Assembly (NCBI RefSeq): GCF_041146795.1
Contig: NC_135179.1
Coordinates: forward strand, 16,103,547 to 16,167,546
Source of the DNA: Maylandia zebra
Lineage: Eukaryota; Chordata; Actinopteri; Cichliformes; Cichlidae
DNA length: 64,000 bases
Direction: 5' to 3'
Of the stretch, positions 1-11,566 are shown one piece after another. The position numbers were made by a program, and so were the translations under genes. The notes below the pieces were generated by a model. The model was not told the origin of the DNA. It saw only the letters and a program-made list of their open reading frames with translations, and did not search any database. Each line of letters opens with the position of its first letter. Position 1 is the stretch's first letter.

Positions 1-504
1 TAGTCACTTCAAGCGAGTTTACAGGACTGTGATGTTAAATTTCTTAGAATTACTGCTGTCCTCTTGGCTAAATTTCTCTTAAAAAACACATTTTTGATGT
101 CAATGACACTTTTTGCCCAGATATAAACTGATTGCAGGGGCTGATAGGAGCTTCTAAGTAGGGTAGGTAGGGTAGGGTAGGGTAGGGTAGGTAGGGCTGG
201 GTATCGTCACTGATTTAAAAAATAGATTCAATTCTGGTTCACAAGGTCCCAAATCGATTCGATCCACGATTCGATTCGAATCGGGGAAATATTGCCTCAG
301 ACAGTCAGAAATATTATAACTCTGATCACTTATCAGTACATGTTGATATTTTTATATCTATAAAAAGAAAACTGACACTTGTGAGACTTTATCAAAGGTG
401 TAAGCATCACAGCAGATTCCTTTGTGTCAAAGTAACTGAGGATAAAACACAGAAAAACGTGAAGGCAGTTTTCCTGGTCTGGGATTTTATAGCAGATGAC
501 CTTA
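1..504. other. Repeat-derived flank without a gene
   Basis: No coding region is supported here. Positions about 160-200 are a short GGTAG/GGGTA tandem repeat. It runs into a stretch rich in TCGATTCGA-like words (about 195-290) that resembles the end of a decayed DNA transposon. CCTTA at 500-504 is the left target-site duplication of the provirus that follows. Confidence 0.5.
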
Positions 505-935
505 TGTCAGAGATTTACAGTTAACAAACAGTCAGGTGAATAAACAACAATGAGACACTTGTGTAGGTTAACGTGCTGCACGGGTGAAAAGCTCAGAGCA
601 AATCACACCGAACTGCAGTATTCGTTTATTTTTATAGGTTACATCGTCAATATGCAAATATAATCACATTTCCTGTTACGCAGGTCCTGATGTTGTCGGT
701 GTGCAAGCTGTGTGTGTAAGCTGTGTGTGTGTGTGTCACAAAGTATGTGTGTTGCAGGTCAATTTCTAAGAATAATATAATGCAAGTCAACTTCTGCGGA
801 TATGTATTTCTGTGCTGGTCTCTTGTCAGTGTCACAGGGTCAGCTTCCTGTTTTAACAGAAAACTGTGTCTGGTGAAATATGTATAACATAACTTTTGAA
901 GCATAAGCAAATAAAACAATAAAAACTCCCTAACA
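505..935 (-). repeat. 3' LTR of the env-only provirus
   Basis: A 431-bp LTR, TG...CA on the minus strand, directly preceded by the purine run at 950-936. It carries a GT microsatellite (about 705-740). The same sequence recurs at 2632-2802 plus 3684-3941. Confidence 0.85.
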
Positions 936-950
936 TTCCTCCCTGTTTTT
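936..950 (-). other. Polypurine tract of the provirus
   Basis: On the minus strand AAAAACAGGGAGGAA abuts the LTR start TGTTAGGG, the expected position of a retroviral plus-strand primer. Confidence 0.75.
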
Positions 951-1138
951 ACCGTATTTCACCACTTCAATCCTACTTTATTATCAGCTAACAATCACTT
1001 GCTTATAACATTTTCAATTGTAGCATCATTCAGTATGTGTGAGTGTGTGTGTTCCTATACTAAATCTTCTTCGTCCGGTTCACCTTCTTGTGGCAGTCCA
1101 ACATAGGTGATTACTGTGGCCTGTACCATTTTTGTCAA

Positions 1139-2348
1139 TCATCGATCTGATACAGGGTAGAATGCAAGTTGAGAACATGCAAAGCAATAAAAGAAAACTC
1201 CTATCAAGACAAGTCCTTTGATCATGAGGGTCTTCCAGCTGCCGCTCAGCAGCCAGGTCAGCCAGTCCTCTGTGTTCATGACATAGTCTTGTTGCTGTGC
1301 ATTACTCAGTTGTCGTAACTTCTCCAGGGCGGTGGTCATGGTCAAAGAATGCACGTTATCTGGAATATAGGTGCAGCAAGTGGTGTTGAATAAGACACAG
1401 AGGCCCCCTCTCTCAGCGAGAATCATGTCCAGGGCGACTCTGTGTTGCATGACCAACATTCTGATCGCGTCGATTTCCTCATTCTGAGCCTTGTTTATCC
1501 ATGTTGAGCTGTTCAGGAAAAGTCCAAATCGGTAGTCAAGAGTCTCGATTCTTAGCATGTTTTTTCCATTCCCGATCCATGGGAAAAGTGAGTGCAGGAC
1601 TTTCTGTCCGGTGGTCCACAACTTGAACTCCGCTGGCACATCACTGCCCCAGATTGGATCATGAGGTTGCACGTCATCAGTGCTCCTCTTGCGTCTTGGT
1701 TGGTCCTGATGGAATATTCTGAATGTGTGGTCTGACACTAAAATTGGGGCGCAGAGTCCGGTGCTGTTGGGTGGGATGGTGAAGTATGTCTTTGAGCCAC
1801 ATGCCCAAGCTGTACCCTGCACCCAATATGTGCCATTCAGGAAGTTTGTCTGTGCCTTTCTGTCCTGCGGCATGCGGAAAGTCTGGGAGCAGTTCTTGTT
1901 CATCCCCAGCTTTCTTTTGCCGTATGCGAAGGTGAAACACATTGGATGTTGTATTCCTGGTTCCCTCCTGACGTTGAAAGATTTTCCCTTGTCTTTTTAA
2001 CTCAAACTTGAAGAAGAAGATGTCTTCGGGGGAACATGTTCCGCTGGTGGCTTTGTAGAATATACATAGGGCTTCGGAAAGGCTGGGTGATTTTCCATAT
2101 AGGGTGGCTTGCATTGCTGTTGTTGGGAGGTGTGAACAGACGTAGCAGCCAGTGTGGTTGTCTTCTGTATGTACTCGGTTGTAGACGTACCGGTACCAGG
2201 CATTGTTCAGCCAGGGGTGGTTCTGCACTATATCCATATCCTTTAGGTGTAAGTTGTTATATGACCATTTCTTCTGCAGGTGGTGCTGTGGGTCCTCGTC
2301 TTTCCAGGTGAGTATCAGTAGGCTCTCTAGGAGCGCAATGCCAGTCAT
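1139..2348 (-). pseudogene. env: Retroviral envelope (env), frameshifted
   Basis: The surface-subunit half begins at ATG 2348 with a hydrophobic signal sequence. The downstream half lies in another frame and ends at TGA 1139-1141. The frame change falls in or next to an A run near 1990-2000, where a stop codon blocks the second frame just upstream. The downstream half carries a furin-type RRKR site (about 1685-1695), a CX6CC motif (about 1372-1402) typical of gammaretrovirus-like transmembrane subunits, and a C-terminal hydrophobic anchor (about 1150-1215). A longer open frame on the same strand starts at GTG 2384, but 2348 is the first ATG in it. As it stands the gene cannot make a full-length Env. 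I infer recent decay, because apart from this break both halves are open. It is not assigned to a named virus. Confidence 0.8.
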
Positions 2349-2384
2349 TATGAGGACAAGGTTCTTCAAATGTGGAATAATCAC

Positions 2385-2631
2385 CTGGCTTCGCTGTTGC
2401 CAGTCTGTCGGGCGTCTCTTTTCAAGCCCCAGCGCCGTGGGCCTGTAAGACGTCGGCCAGGACCCGAATTTTAGCGTCCCTGGACTTTCAACCCTTCCTG
2501 GAGGGCGCTCTGCAGAGACTTCGACGCAGGCTTGTCACGGCGTCGGGACTTGAGAAAGGATACCACTGTGAGATGGAGCATAATATTATCATTAATACCA
2601 GTCCATTAACGGCTTCGAAGGACCAATTAAA
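2385..2631 (-). other. Leader between 5' LTR and env
   Basis: These 247 bases hold all of the sequence between the 5' LTR and the upstream edge of the env frame. Next to the LTR, on the minus strand, TGGTCCTTCGAAGCC (2625-2611) sits six bases inside the LTR edge, where a primer-binding site is expected. I could not match it to a particular tRNA. No gag or pol coding fits in this space. Confidence 0.5.
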
Positions 2632-3941
2632 TGTCAGAGATTTACAGTTAACAAACAGTCAGGTGAATAAACAACAATGAGACACTTGTGTAGGTTAACG
2701 TGCTGCACGGGTGAAAAGCTCAGAGCAAATCACACCGAACTGCAGTATTCGTTTATTTTTATAGGTTACATCGTCAATATGCAAATATAATCACATTTCC
2801 TGTGTTAAATTGCTGTCCTGCAACCCAAAGATTCAAAGAACTGCGTGTTTTCAACAACTTCTATTTCATAGCCGGCAAAAGCCAGGACGTCACTGACACC
2901 ATAAACAAAATAAACAAACCTCGACTTCAATGTACTGAACTAATGGCCGCGTCTTCAGAATAAATTCTAACGTATTATTGCTACAGAAGCCAGTATTAGA
3001 CAAAATTAAATGTGGAAGGTAAAGTGGCTGCACTCTAGTCCAACGTAGTATGTTATTAGTATCTCGGTAGAGGCAGATTACTGCAATCTAGACCAACGTA
3101 GTATGTTATTAGTATCTCGGTAGAAGCAGTTTATTTAACACCCTGGAATTTAGCCTCAACTTATGTTGTTAGTATCTTGCGCCAAAAACCAGACACCGAC
3201 AAATTTACTGTGAAAATACATGTCTAATACTGGCTTCTGTAGCAATAATACGTTAGAATTTATTCTGAAGACGCGGCCATTAGTTCAGTACATTGAAGTC
3301 GAGGTTTGTTTATTTTGTTTATGGTGTCAGTGACGTCCTGGCTTTTGCCGGCTATGAAATAGAAGTTGTTGAAAACACGCAGTTCTTTGAATCTTTGGGT
3401 TGCAGGACAGCAATTTAACAAAAAAAAAAAAACGCACAGACATTGTTTTCATAACCAAACTTTTTAGACCTTATTCCTAAAATCTACATAAATGCCCTCT
3501 GGGTGACATATAACACATTCTAAGTTTTTAATGGTAATCAATGGCTCCTCATAAAAATTATGCATTGGGATGTGCTCTTATTGTTGAATTGTATGGAAAT
3601 AAATGATTGTTGATTGAGCATTGATACACCGAGTATTGTCCTTCCTTCAGCCCAAAGATTCAAAGAACTGCGTGTTTTCAACACCTGTTACGCAGGTCCT
3701 GATGCTGTCGGTGTGCAAGCTGTGTGTGTAAGCTGTGTGTGTCACAAAGTATGTGTGTTGCAGGTCAATTTCTAAGAATAATATAATGCAAGTCAACTTC
3801 TGCGGATATGTATTTCTGTGCTGGTCTCTTGTCAGTGTCACAGGGTCAGCTTCCTGTTTTAACAGAAAACTGTGTCTGGTGAAATATGTATAACATAACT
3901 TTTGAAGCATAAGCAAATAAAACAATAAAAACTCCCTAACA
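2632..3941 (-). repeat. 5' LTR of the provirus, split by an insertion
   Basis: LTR sequence occupies 2632-2802 and 3684-3941 and together matches the 431-bp LTR at 505-935. The interruption at 2803-3683 is flanked by CCTG (2799-2802 and 3684-3687), which is a single copy in the other LTR. Confidence 0.85.
2803..3683. mobile_element. 881-bp insertion with internal inverted repeats
   Basis: The insert starts TGTTAAATT and ends TTCAACA, with a CCTG duplication on each side. Its first part (about 2803-2995) recurs as a long inverted copy at about 3215-3420. The stretch 2823-2857 recurs directly as its last 35 bases. TG...CA ends and a 4-bp duplication suit a solo LTR; the long inverted repeats suit a foldback element. 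It contains no protein-coding frame. Confidence 0.65.
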
Positions 3942-3946
3942 CCTTA

Positions 3947-4179
3947 AAAATATTGTGCAGTCAAAAACAAAGTGAAGCAGAGCAAAGTTACAGAGGTTTG
4001 ATTAGAGACACAGCTAAGCATTTTGAAATTTTTCATAATTTTAAAAAGTTTAAAATTTTTTTCAGTATTGAACAGCAGAAATGAGGCTTTCTTGTCGGAA
4101 GTAAAAAAAAAAACAAACAGCAGCCGACACCGTAGACTGGTGGGTAATAAATAAGCGAATAATGCAAAAAACTTTTTAG
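3947..4179. other. Short spacer between two LTR elements
   Basis: AT-rich sequence with no recognisable gene or repeat. It separates the provirus target duplication from the ATGG duplication of the next element. Confidence 0.4.
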
Positions 4180-4183
4180 ATGG

Positions 4184-4693
4184 TGAAGAAAATATAATCT
4201 GATCAAACATTATTCAGCTTTAAATATTGTTCAGCTTTAAAGTTACTGTGCAACTGTGTAATAAAAATGTGTGCTCACGACTTTGGCCTTGAGAGCGATA
4301 AGAAGCGATCGCCTCATCCTGCAGGCGAAAGATATCTGCAAGCGAAGAGACTAGAACACCCAAGGCCGATTTCCTTTTATGGAGTTGTTTTTCTGCTAAT
4401 GCAGCACTTTCCTCACAACCCCCTCCTGTAAGTTTTAGAGAATATATACCCATCCTCACAGCAAATATTTGGAATCTTTTGATGTGAGCTGTTTTGAGAG
4501 GTTGTCTCTGTCTCAATAAAAGTTCACTGATTCCCCATCTGCAGCAGGTGTCCGGTTGTCTTCATTCTCCGCCAGCCTGGTTAAGTCTATTCCTCCTTAA
4601 CATCTAAAAGAACCTATTTAATGAAGGAAGACGGGTTCACTTTGTGTTTAATATTATTCTATTGCTGTTGTTGTATTTTTTTTATATCCTTCA
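4184..4693 (+). repeat. 5' LTR (510 bp)
   Basis: Starts TGAAGAAAAT and ends TCCTTCA. It contains a TATA-like stretch (about 4441-4449) and an AATAAA signal (4515-4520). The same 98-codon minus-strand frame occurs in both LTR copies, which supports their identity but is not evidence of a gene. Confidence 0.9.
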
Positions 4694-4695
4694 AT

Positions 4696-4713
4696 TGGCG
4701 TCACGAACAGGAT
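4696..4713 (+). other. Primer-binding site, tRNA-Ser type
   Basis: TGGCGTCACGAACAGGAT begins two bases after the LTR. From memory of vertebrate tRNA sequences, it is complementary over 18 of 18 bases to the 3' end of tRNA-Ser(CGA), CCA included. Confidence 0.75.
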
Positions 4714-6899
4714 CCGCTCCAGGTCAAACTGGAACGGGAGGGAGGACATCGGCCGTGGTCTGAGTGAACGGAGTTTGGACAAAAGCTGTGTACACACAAA
4801 AAACAAGGTAAGCAGACCTTTTATTTCTGCTATATTGAACATTATAAAAATACTTAGTGTCCAAACTCCTAGTAATTCATAACCAAAATTGTCTGGCTTA
4901 CTTAAGGCTTGTTGAGAATCAGACAAGTGAATAAGAGATAAGTGAATAAGAAATAAGTGAATAAGTGAATAAAGATAAGAGTGAACTGAGGTCTGACCAC
5001 GGTTGCAGCCGACGGGTTTGCTCTCCGGTGTCGGATAAATACCTCAGTGCAGGTCTGGGACCTTGAAAGGGTTTATTAGTAACGCCTTTCTAAACAAATT
5101 AAAAGGTTAAAGGCCTTGAGAATATTTTTTAGTAATATTCTCTAAACTACAGAAGGGTTAGGAAGGCCCAGAGGACTTTATTAGAAAAGATCCTCTAAAA
5201 CTTAAAAAAGAGAAGTACTGGTTGGAGTCCAAAGGACGGGTCCCTTTGATCAATAGGAGAAAACGGATCTCTTCTTAAAACCCCGATGATTTTAGTGTTT
5301 TAAATGTTTTGATGTTCTGTTTGATATTGGACACACATAAATACACGCTGAATGCTTGCTGTGGAACACTGGGCAGGACAGTTTGGTTCTCCGTTGTTCA
5401 CAGATTACACAATTAAAGGAACTAGGTTCCTCTTTTGGTTAAAATAATACACCACACATAGAATTTTTTTACACATTTATTACATACATAAGGAGGGTAA
5501 TGAGTGACTGCAGGTAATGTATGAAGTGTGAATGAGACGTGTGAACAAGGTGACAACCAACTAGCACCCCTATCAGGAAGCTCTAGGCAAGGTTACCCGC
5601 CAGACTCCGGTTTGGTAGAAGCTTGGTAACACCTGAAGGGATATTTCAGTGCTGACTCACCTTTAAAGCAGCGCCCCAGCTGATTAGTGCCTAACAGAGG
5701 CAGAAACCCAGCTGGCCCAAATTCTCCTTTAAAATCAATAAAAGAACACTCCTCCATTGACAGTAAAATGGATGGAGAATTAGATCGAGAAACTAATGAT
5801 GATGGTTGGGGTCCCGGTGTTATTCTTAGCACATTGGGAGAACAATTAACATGTGTTGAGACAGTTATCAACTCCACACACCAGCCTAAAGAAGCAAAAA
5901 AGCAGAAAGAGTCATTGAGGAAAACAGCTGAAAGATGCTTTTAAATTAGTCAAAAATTTAGCAACACCAGCAGAGAAATAGAGAAGTGAGATAAAGTTGT
6001 TCTGGCATATGGTGTTTTCTTAGGAATTCGAGCGCTATCGGGAGGGCGTTCCCGAGGTGTGTATTGATCAGCAAGGCTAGGCCTGGGCTATAGGTGCTTT
6101 TAAATTAGTCAAAAAGTTAGGGGTAACCTCTTCTGGCATATGTCCATGCGGGCCCGTGTGTAAATAGAACATAAATTACCGGTGTGTGTAAATAAAGTGT
6201 AAAATAGTGGTATAAACTGTCTGTTGAATCACTCCTGAGTGTTGAAAAAAGGAAAAACTCTTTTCTGCTCTCTCTGAGAGAGGGGCTGTGTGTGTGAGAC
6301 AGGAAGTGTGCATGCCCATAGAAGGAAAGAGATGAGGTAAACTCTGTGCAGATAGACCGAAGTAAAAAAAAAAAAAAAAAAAGGAAAAGGGTCTCTCTCT
6401 GTCTCTGTGAGAGAAAAAAGGTGGGGGCCGAGTGAGCCCGCGGGGCCGAGCGGGTCCGCGGGAGCGAGCGTGTATGCTGTATGAGGAAGAAGGGGGTGAG
6501 AGGGAGCGAGTGAAAAGAGTAATCGAGTATTTGGTGATTTTTTATTATTTCAGAGGCACTGGGTAAGAGTTTTGACTTTAGCTATGAGAGTTGTGAAAAG
6601 AGCAGGTTTTTCTTTTGTTGTAGACTGTGAGTAATCGGTGTTTTTCTGCCTATTGTGCTGCGTGGAAGACACAGAAGTGTAGAAATGTTTGTGGTTTATC
6701 TTTGTTTGACGTTTTATATAGAGTTGGTTGATTCAGGGTGATTTCTCCCGTTTAAGGGAGGAGTTGCATTGTGGTTATGTTAAAGCTTTGCTGTAGGGGT
6801 ATGTGTGTGATTTTGTGCTGGCTTCGCATGTTTAAATGGATGCATAGAAGTTTGTCAGTGAGAAATTGTTATGGTGGGGTTTTAAAGTTAGTAAAGAGT

Positions 6900-7300
6900 C
6901 AAACAACGCCCGCTGTTTTAAAAAGGCCCAAAACATCATAAAAGACACCTCACATCCTGGCCACTCCCTGTTCGAACTGTTGCCCTAAGGCAGACGGTAC
7001 AGGGCAATCAGAGCAAGGACTAATAGACTCAAACACAGCTGTTATCCAACTGCAATAACACATCTGAATACTACAAAAATGTCCACCATGCCACTCTTGT
7101 GTTAATCTATGCACGGTCTGAAGCACGACGTTGGGAATACTTAGTATTTTAAGTATTCTATCTATTTTATTGATTGAATTTTATTGTTTTTTATATTTGA
7201 TATTACTAGGGATGATGCAATGATCGGGGACCATTCTTAATGTCGTCGGTCTCATGACAATGACAATAAAGTTTTTGATTTTGATTCTGATTCTGAAATA
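6900..7300 (+). mobile_element. 3' end of a CR1/L2/Rex1-type LINE
   Basis: Decayed C-terminal and 3' untranslated sequence ends in GACAATAAAG and a TTGATTCTGA-type tandem tail at about 7260-7297, as in this LINE group. A related tail, reversed, occurs at about 40175. The copy lies inside the gag/pol-less LTR element. Confidence 0.6.
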
Positions 7301-10300
7301 CACCCTCCTCAAGAGTTCAATGATTTAGGCAGTTATGTTTATACAAATACTAAATGTATGTTTAGTGTCTTCATACAGGTGTTTTTTCTTAACCTGGAAG
7401 CCTGAGTACGGCAGCAGAAGACAGGCCAAGCTTTGGCTAAAATTCACGGCTGGACACCAGAGTTGTCCTCACCCCTCCCGGTAAAACAAAAAAGAGAGAA
7501 TGTAGTTTGAGGCGGGTTTTTCTTGCTGAACTGCTCTGGGTGCTGTGTCCCTGAATCTCACCGGTGTTAACCTCTGGCGGAAGACATGGAGAAAAGGAAA
7601 AGATGTTCCTGGTAAATCACTGAAACAAATAAAACCACACACAACCAGAGAAAGATATGAGAAGGGTGAGGAACAGACACATGTGCGTGTTAGAGAAATA
7701 CCTCGTTTGAGAAAAAGTTAAAGTAACCCATATACAGACGCACCCATACATGCAATGAAGAAACAGCTTACATACATGTGCACGTACATGCAAGGTTAAA
7801 GTAGCGACACTTAACATACACCTGTTTTTAAATGATATAGTTTATACATTACTGACAATTAAACGCTTTGGGTTGCAGGACAACAACGTAACGTCAAAAG
7901 ACAAAGACACTGGTCTGAGGATTAAGTGAGGACACGACAAATTTAGTGGTTAAAAGGGTCGACTTGGGACATGTTTTTGTTGATTGTTTAAGACAAATGA
8001 CTACTGAATGATAGGAAATTCCTTTTTAGGTTTCTAAACAGGATCTTAAGAATTTTAGCACGTACCTGTGTTGTCCTGTCAACTTGAGGGGTTATGAGTT
8101 GATTATATGGTGAAAAAAAAAAAAAAAAAAAAAAAACAAAAACAAAAAAGGGGGGAGACGAGATCTCGTTGTTTCTCCCCTCTCGGGATAACACAGCCAA
8201 CACAGCACAGCCAACACAACATCATTTTCCTGTTCGCCTGTTTTGTTTTGTTTTTGTTTTTTCTGAGAGCCGAAGCTGACCTGGACTCCTACCCTCCCCT
8301 CTACCATCGTTGCCCTCTCCGCGACCATCTTTGACCCTTTGACCCCTGAAGGCCACAGCAGCTGGACTCACAACAACAACTTGAGGATGTCAACAGTGCT
8401 GCAAAAGAGTGATCTCATGCAGCAGAGACGGAGAGCACTAAACCTAAAGCCCGTTTCACTACACGGGGGAAATTCCCAGGCTGCGTCAGCTGACAGAGCT
8501 GTGACGAGACGCGCATTAAGCCCGGAGGAAAAGGGACGGTGAGCAGAAGGATGCTGACCTCTGAGAAGAGCCGAACAGCAGAGCTGCAGAAGGCCGTGGA
8601 GCAAAGTAAGGACAACAGAAACAGACCCAAAGAGGAGGGGAGGACCCTAGGCCATGCGTCAGGCCGCTGGTTTACCTAAACTACAGAACAGGAAGGTGAT
8701 GAACACAAACATATACCAACACACGAACACACACTTCTGCATGCGCCTACTTAGAATGAAGGGAAACACACACATGAACACTTATGCACTTGTTGAGGGA
8801 GTAAAAACTGATACATACCCATGCACTAAAATCAAAATGTTGATTTAATTTACTAAGAAGTGACACACAATGCTCCAGCTGCTGCAATGAAGAATGCTTT
8901 ACTGACAAAGGCTCAATGCTGCACACAACAAAGTCAAATACAGAATTTGCTATAATAATAAGCCCAGAGGGCATTTGTGTGGTCTGGGGAGCAGAGTCCG
9001 GAGCGGTTTGGTTATGAAAATGATGCCCGTGCGAGATATCTGGGGCTTAAGGCCTCGACTTAATTGTTTACTCTACACTAAAAAGAAAAGAAAACACTCT
9101 GAGCAGTGGTGCAGAGTGAAAACGAGGAATTAACAGTGTGAGTTTTATTTCAGAGCGCCACGTCATTGTGATGGAGATTTAATAAAGGAGGAACACACGG
9201 ACAAAGAAGAAGAGAAGGGGGGCAGCCCTTGAACGCGATTGCCTGAGGCATTAAAGTTCTGTGCTAAATTCTGGTTTCCAGTGTGAGAAAAGTCACGCAG
9301 TGCCAGTAGTAGAGCTAGGTTGAGTGATGATTCTAAATTACTGTAAGTAAATCATCGTACACCGTTCAAGTTTCATGATAACGGGGATCTAGACTTTGTT
9401 GAACCCTAGGCAATTTGAACAGGTAAAAGTCGAGTGGCCAAGTAGCAGTTGAATAAAAGTCATTGAATAAGTGTTGAAATAAACTGGCAGAATTAAGAGA
9501 ATTAAAACATTTCAAGAGCTCAACTTACTTAATGGTTCAATTTTGTTTCACGAACGCAAAACATATAGGTTTATGAATATGAAAAGGTTGAGGTGGTGTT
9601 GATTTGACTCTGTGTAGGTTTAGGTTGGTACTTTTATTGATGGGAAGAATATTCAGTGACAAGTCCTAAGACCCGGGCGTCTGCATTTTGTTTTTGTTAT
9701 TTTTCATTTTATTTTGTTTTATGTTTACTGATTTTTGTTTGTGAATCTTACCATTTACATTTTCTTCCCTACAGGGTTACAGTTTTAATGTTTTTCTATT
9801 ACAGGATTTCTGGGCGGATGTGTGAAGAAACGGTGTTTATGGGTTAGGAGTTGGGGATGCTATTACACTGTATTCTGGTGAGAGTGTTGGGGGAGACACA
9901 CCCTGTCTTGAAAACTGTGATTCTTTTACAGGAAATGTTTTATAGCACCTATGGAATGAGGATGTCTGACTACGGTCAATGTGCTGCTAATGTTTGCTTT
10001 GCTTTGGTGAGAGGGGTGCAGTAGAAAACAGACAAGTGACATGACAACAAGTAATAATAACAGATAACAAATTTGGGGACAGTTTGACCTAGAGCCCACT
10101 AACTGGCCATTAGGGTCTCTCTCTCTCATTGCCCAAAGGGTGAATAAAGCAAATTGTGGCAATAATAGTGATTTAATGATTGGAGAAACCTGAACATGAT
10201 ACTTGTCTGTTGAGCTGAATCGTTTATTACTCTTATGATTTTCCGGTGGGACTATGAAGATTTTTTGGTACAGATTGCAGGTTGTTGCTCTTTAACTCCT

Positions 10301-10412
10301 AGAACACGCCCTTGGCGAGGTGGGGGGAACTGGACCACCTTTCTGTGCCCCATCATCCTCTATTAGACGACATCCAAGCTAAGTAAACATGTCTTGGCCC
10401 TTTCCCCCTGAA

Positions 10413-10523
10413 ATGACAGGCAGGCAAAGATGTTGCGTCTTTGTTTGCTTCCTGGCCCTGGGTCTCATTCCCATTGGCATAATCCTGATCTGTGAAGGGC
10501 CCCCGACACTTCTGACACCTTAA
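10413..10523 (+). CDS. Short ORF resembling an Env leader peptide
   Basis: A 36-codon frame ends at TAA 10521-10523. It has a basic start (MTGRQR) and then a hydrophobic stretch of about 20 residues, as in a signal or anchor peptide. It lies in the 3' third of the LTR element, after acceptor-like sites, where env would sit in a retrovirus. It could be an env remnant or chance. Confidence 0.3.
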   Translation: MTGRQRCCVFVCFLALGLIPIGIILICEGPPTLLTP

Positions 10524-11037
10524 AGTTCAAAAGCTTGGCCCCCTTCTGACAGTCCCAATCTGACAAATGTAGCCCGTAGGGTCTTGCCCACTACTTCCTC
10601 TCCAGTTTTACCATATTCACTTTTGAATGTCCTTAGCAGTTACCGTTCTGAGTTTATTTTACGGTTGATTTATTTTTTCACATTTTCACGTTTATATCTC
10701 TCATTATTATAGTATACTCTGTACTCTCCACATTTTTATCATTACTTATGCTTTTTGGTTGCTGAGTTACAGGAACTGTTAATTTTGTGTCACTACCCTG
10801 GTTGCACTAACTCGTTGTACCCTTGTGTGCAGGACAGCTGTTACTGCTTTCATCGGGAACCGAGACTGCTTGCAGCCGACCCCTGGGCAGGGTGGTGCCT
10901 GGACTCTTTTCTCCTCATCTGCAATGACAGATAAAGACAAATGATAAGACCCGAGGAGTTTTTCGAGCCAGGCTTCGACACGTCTCTGTGTTCCTTTGAA
11001 TGTTACTTATTTTTGTGTGTTGACCCATTTAAGATGG

Positions 11038-11052
11038 GTCAAAAGGGGGATT
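11038..11052 (+). other. Polypurine tract of the gag/pol-less LTR element
   Basis: The purine-rich AAAAGGGGGA lies directly before the TGAAGAAA start of the 3' LTR, the standard plus-strand priming position. Confidence 0.75.
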
Positions 11053-11562
11053 TGAAGAAAATATAATCTGATCAAACATTATTCAGCTTTAAATATTGTT
11101 CAGCTTTAAAGTTACTGTGCAACTGTGTAATAAAAATGTGTGCTCACGACTTTGGCCTTGAGAGCGATAAGAAGCGATCGCCTCATCCTGCAGGCGAAAG
11201 ATATCTGCAAGCGAAGAGACTAGAACACCCAAGGCCGATTTCCTTTTATGGAGTTGTTTTTCTGCTAATGCAGCACTTTCCTCACAACCCCCTCCTGTAA
11301 GTTTTAGAGAATATATACCCATCCTCACAGCAAATATTTGGAATCTTTTGATGTGAGCTGTTTTGAGAGGTTGTCTCTGTCTCAATAAAAGTTCACTGAT
11401 TCCCCATCTGCAGCAGGTGTCCGGTTGTCTTCATTCTCCGCCAGCCTGGTTAAGTCTATTCCTCCTTAACATCTAAAAGAACCTATTTAATGAAGGAAGA
11501 CGGGTTCACTTTGTGTTTAATATTATTCTATTGCTGTTGTTGTATTTTTTTTATATCCTTCA
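11053..11562 (+). repeat. 3' LTR (510 bp)
   Basis: It has the same ends, length and apparently the same sequence as 4184-4693, and is followed by the ATGG duplication at 11563-11566. Confidence 0.9.
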
Positions 11563-11566
11563 ATGG

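Larger units (their letters stand above)
505..3941 (-). mobile_element. Env-only endogenous retrovirus (provirus), minus strand
   Basis: Reading on the minus strand the order is 5' LTR (3941 down to 2632), a leader of about 280 bases, an env frame (2348-1139), a polypurine tract (950-936) and 3' LTR (935-505). CCTTA occurs directly outside both ends (500-504 and 3942-3946), so this is one integration event. LTRs start TGTTAGGG and end CTGACA. The 3' LTR is 431 bp. The 5' LTR matches it but is split by a later insertion at 2803-3683. Outside that insertion I noticed one T/C difference and a GT-repeat length change between the LTRs. No gag or pol lies between leader and env, so either a genomic deletion or copying of a spliced env RNA is implied. 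Confidence 0.85.
4184..11562 (+). mobile_element. Complete LTR element lacking gag and pol (tRNA-Ser primed)
   Basis: Two 510-bp LTRs (4184-4693 and 11053-11562) appear identical, and ATGG duplications flank the element (4180-4183 and 11563-11566). A primer-binding site follows the first LTR and a polypurine tract precedes the second. The 6.4-kb interior has a leader with a good splice donor (AAG/GTAAGC at 4807/4808) and splice-acceptor-like sites near 9774, but no open frame longer than about 90 codons and nothing recognisable as capsid, protease, integrase or polymerase. It contains a LINE tail (about 6900-7300), a poly-A tract (8114-8136) and microsatellites. I infer a recently mobilised non-autonomous, retrovirus-type element that depends on proteins from elsewhere. 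Confidence 0.85.

Noticed and set aside
4220-4516. 98-codon minus-strand ORF, present again at 11089-11385
   Set aside because: It lies wholly inside the LTR and is repeated only because the LTR is. It has no domain and is opposite to the element's transcription.
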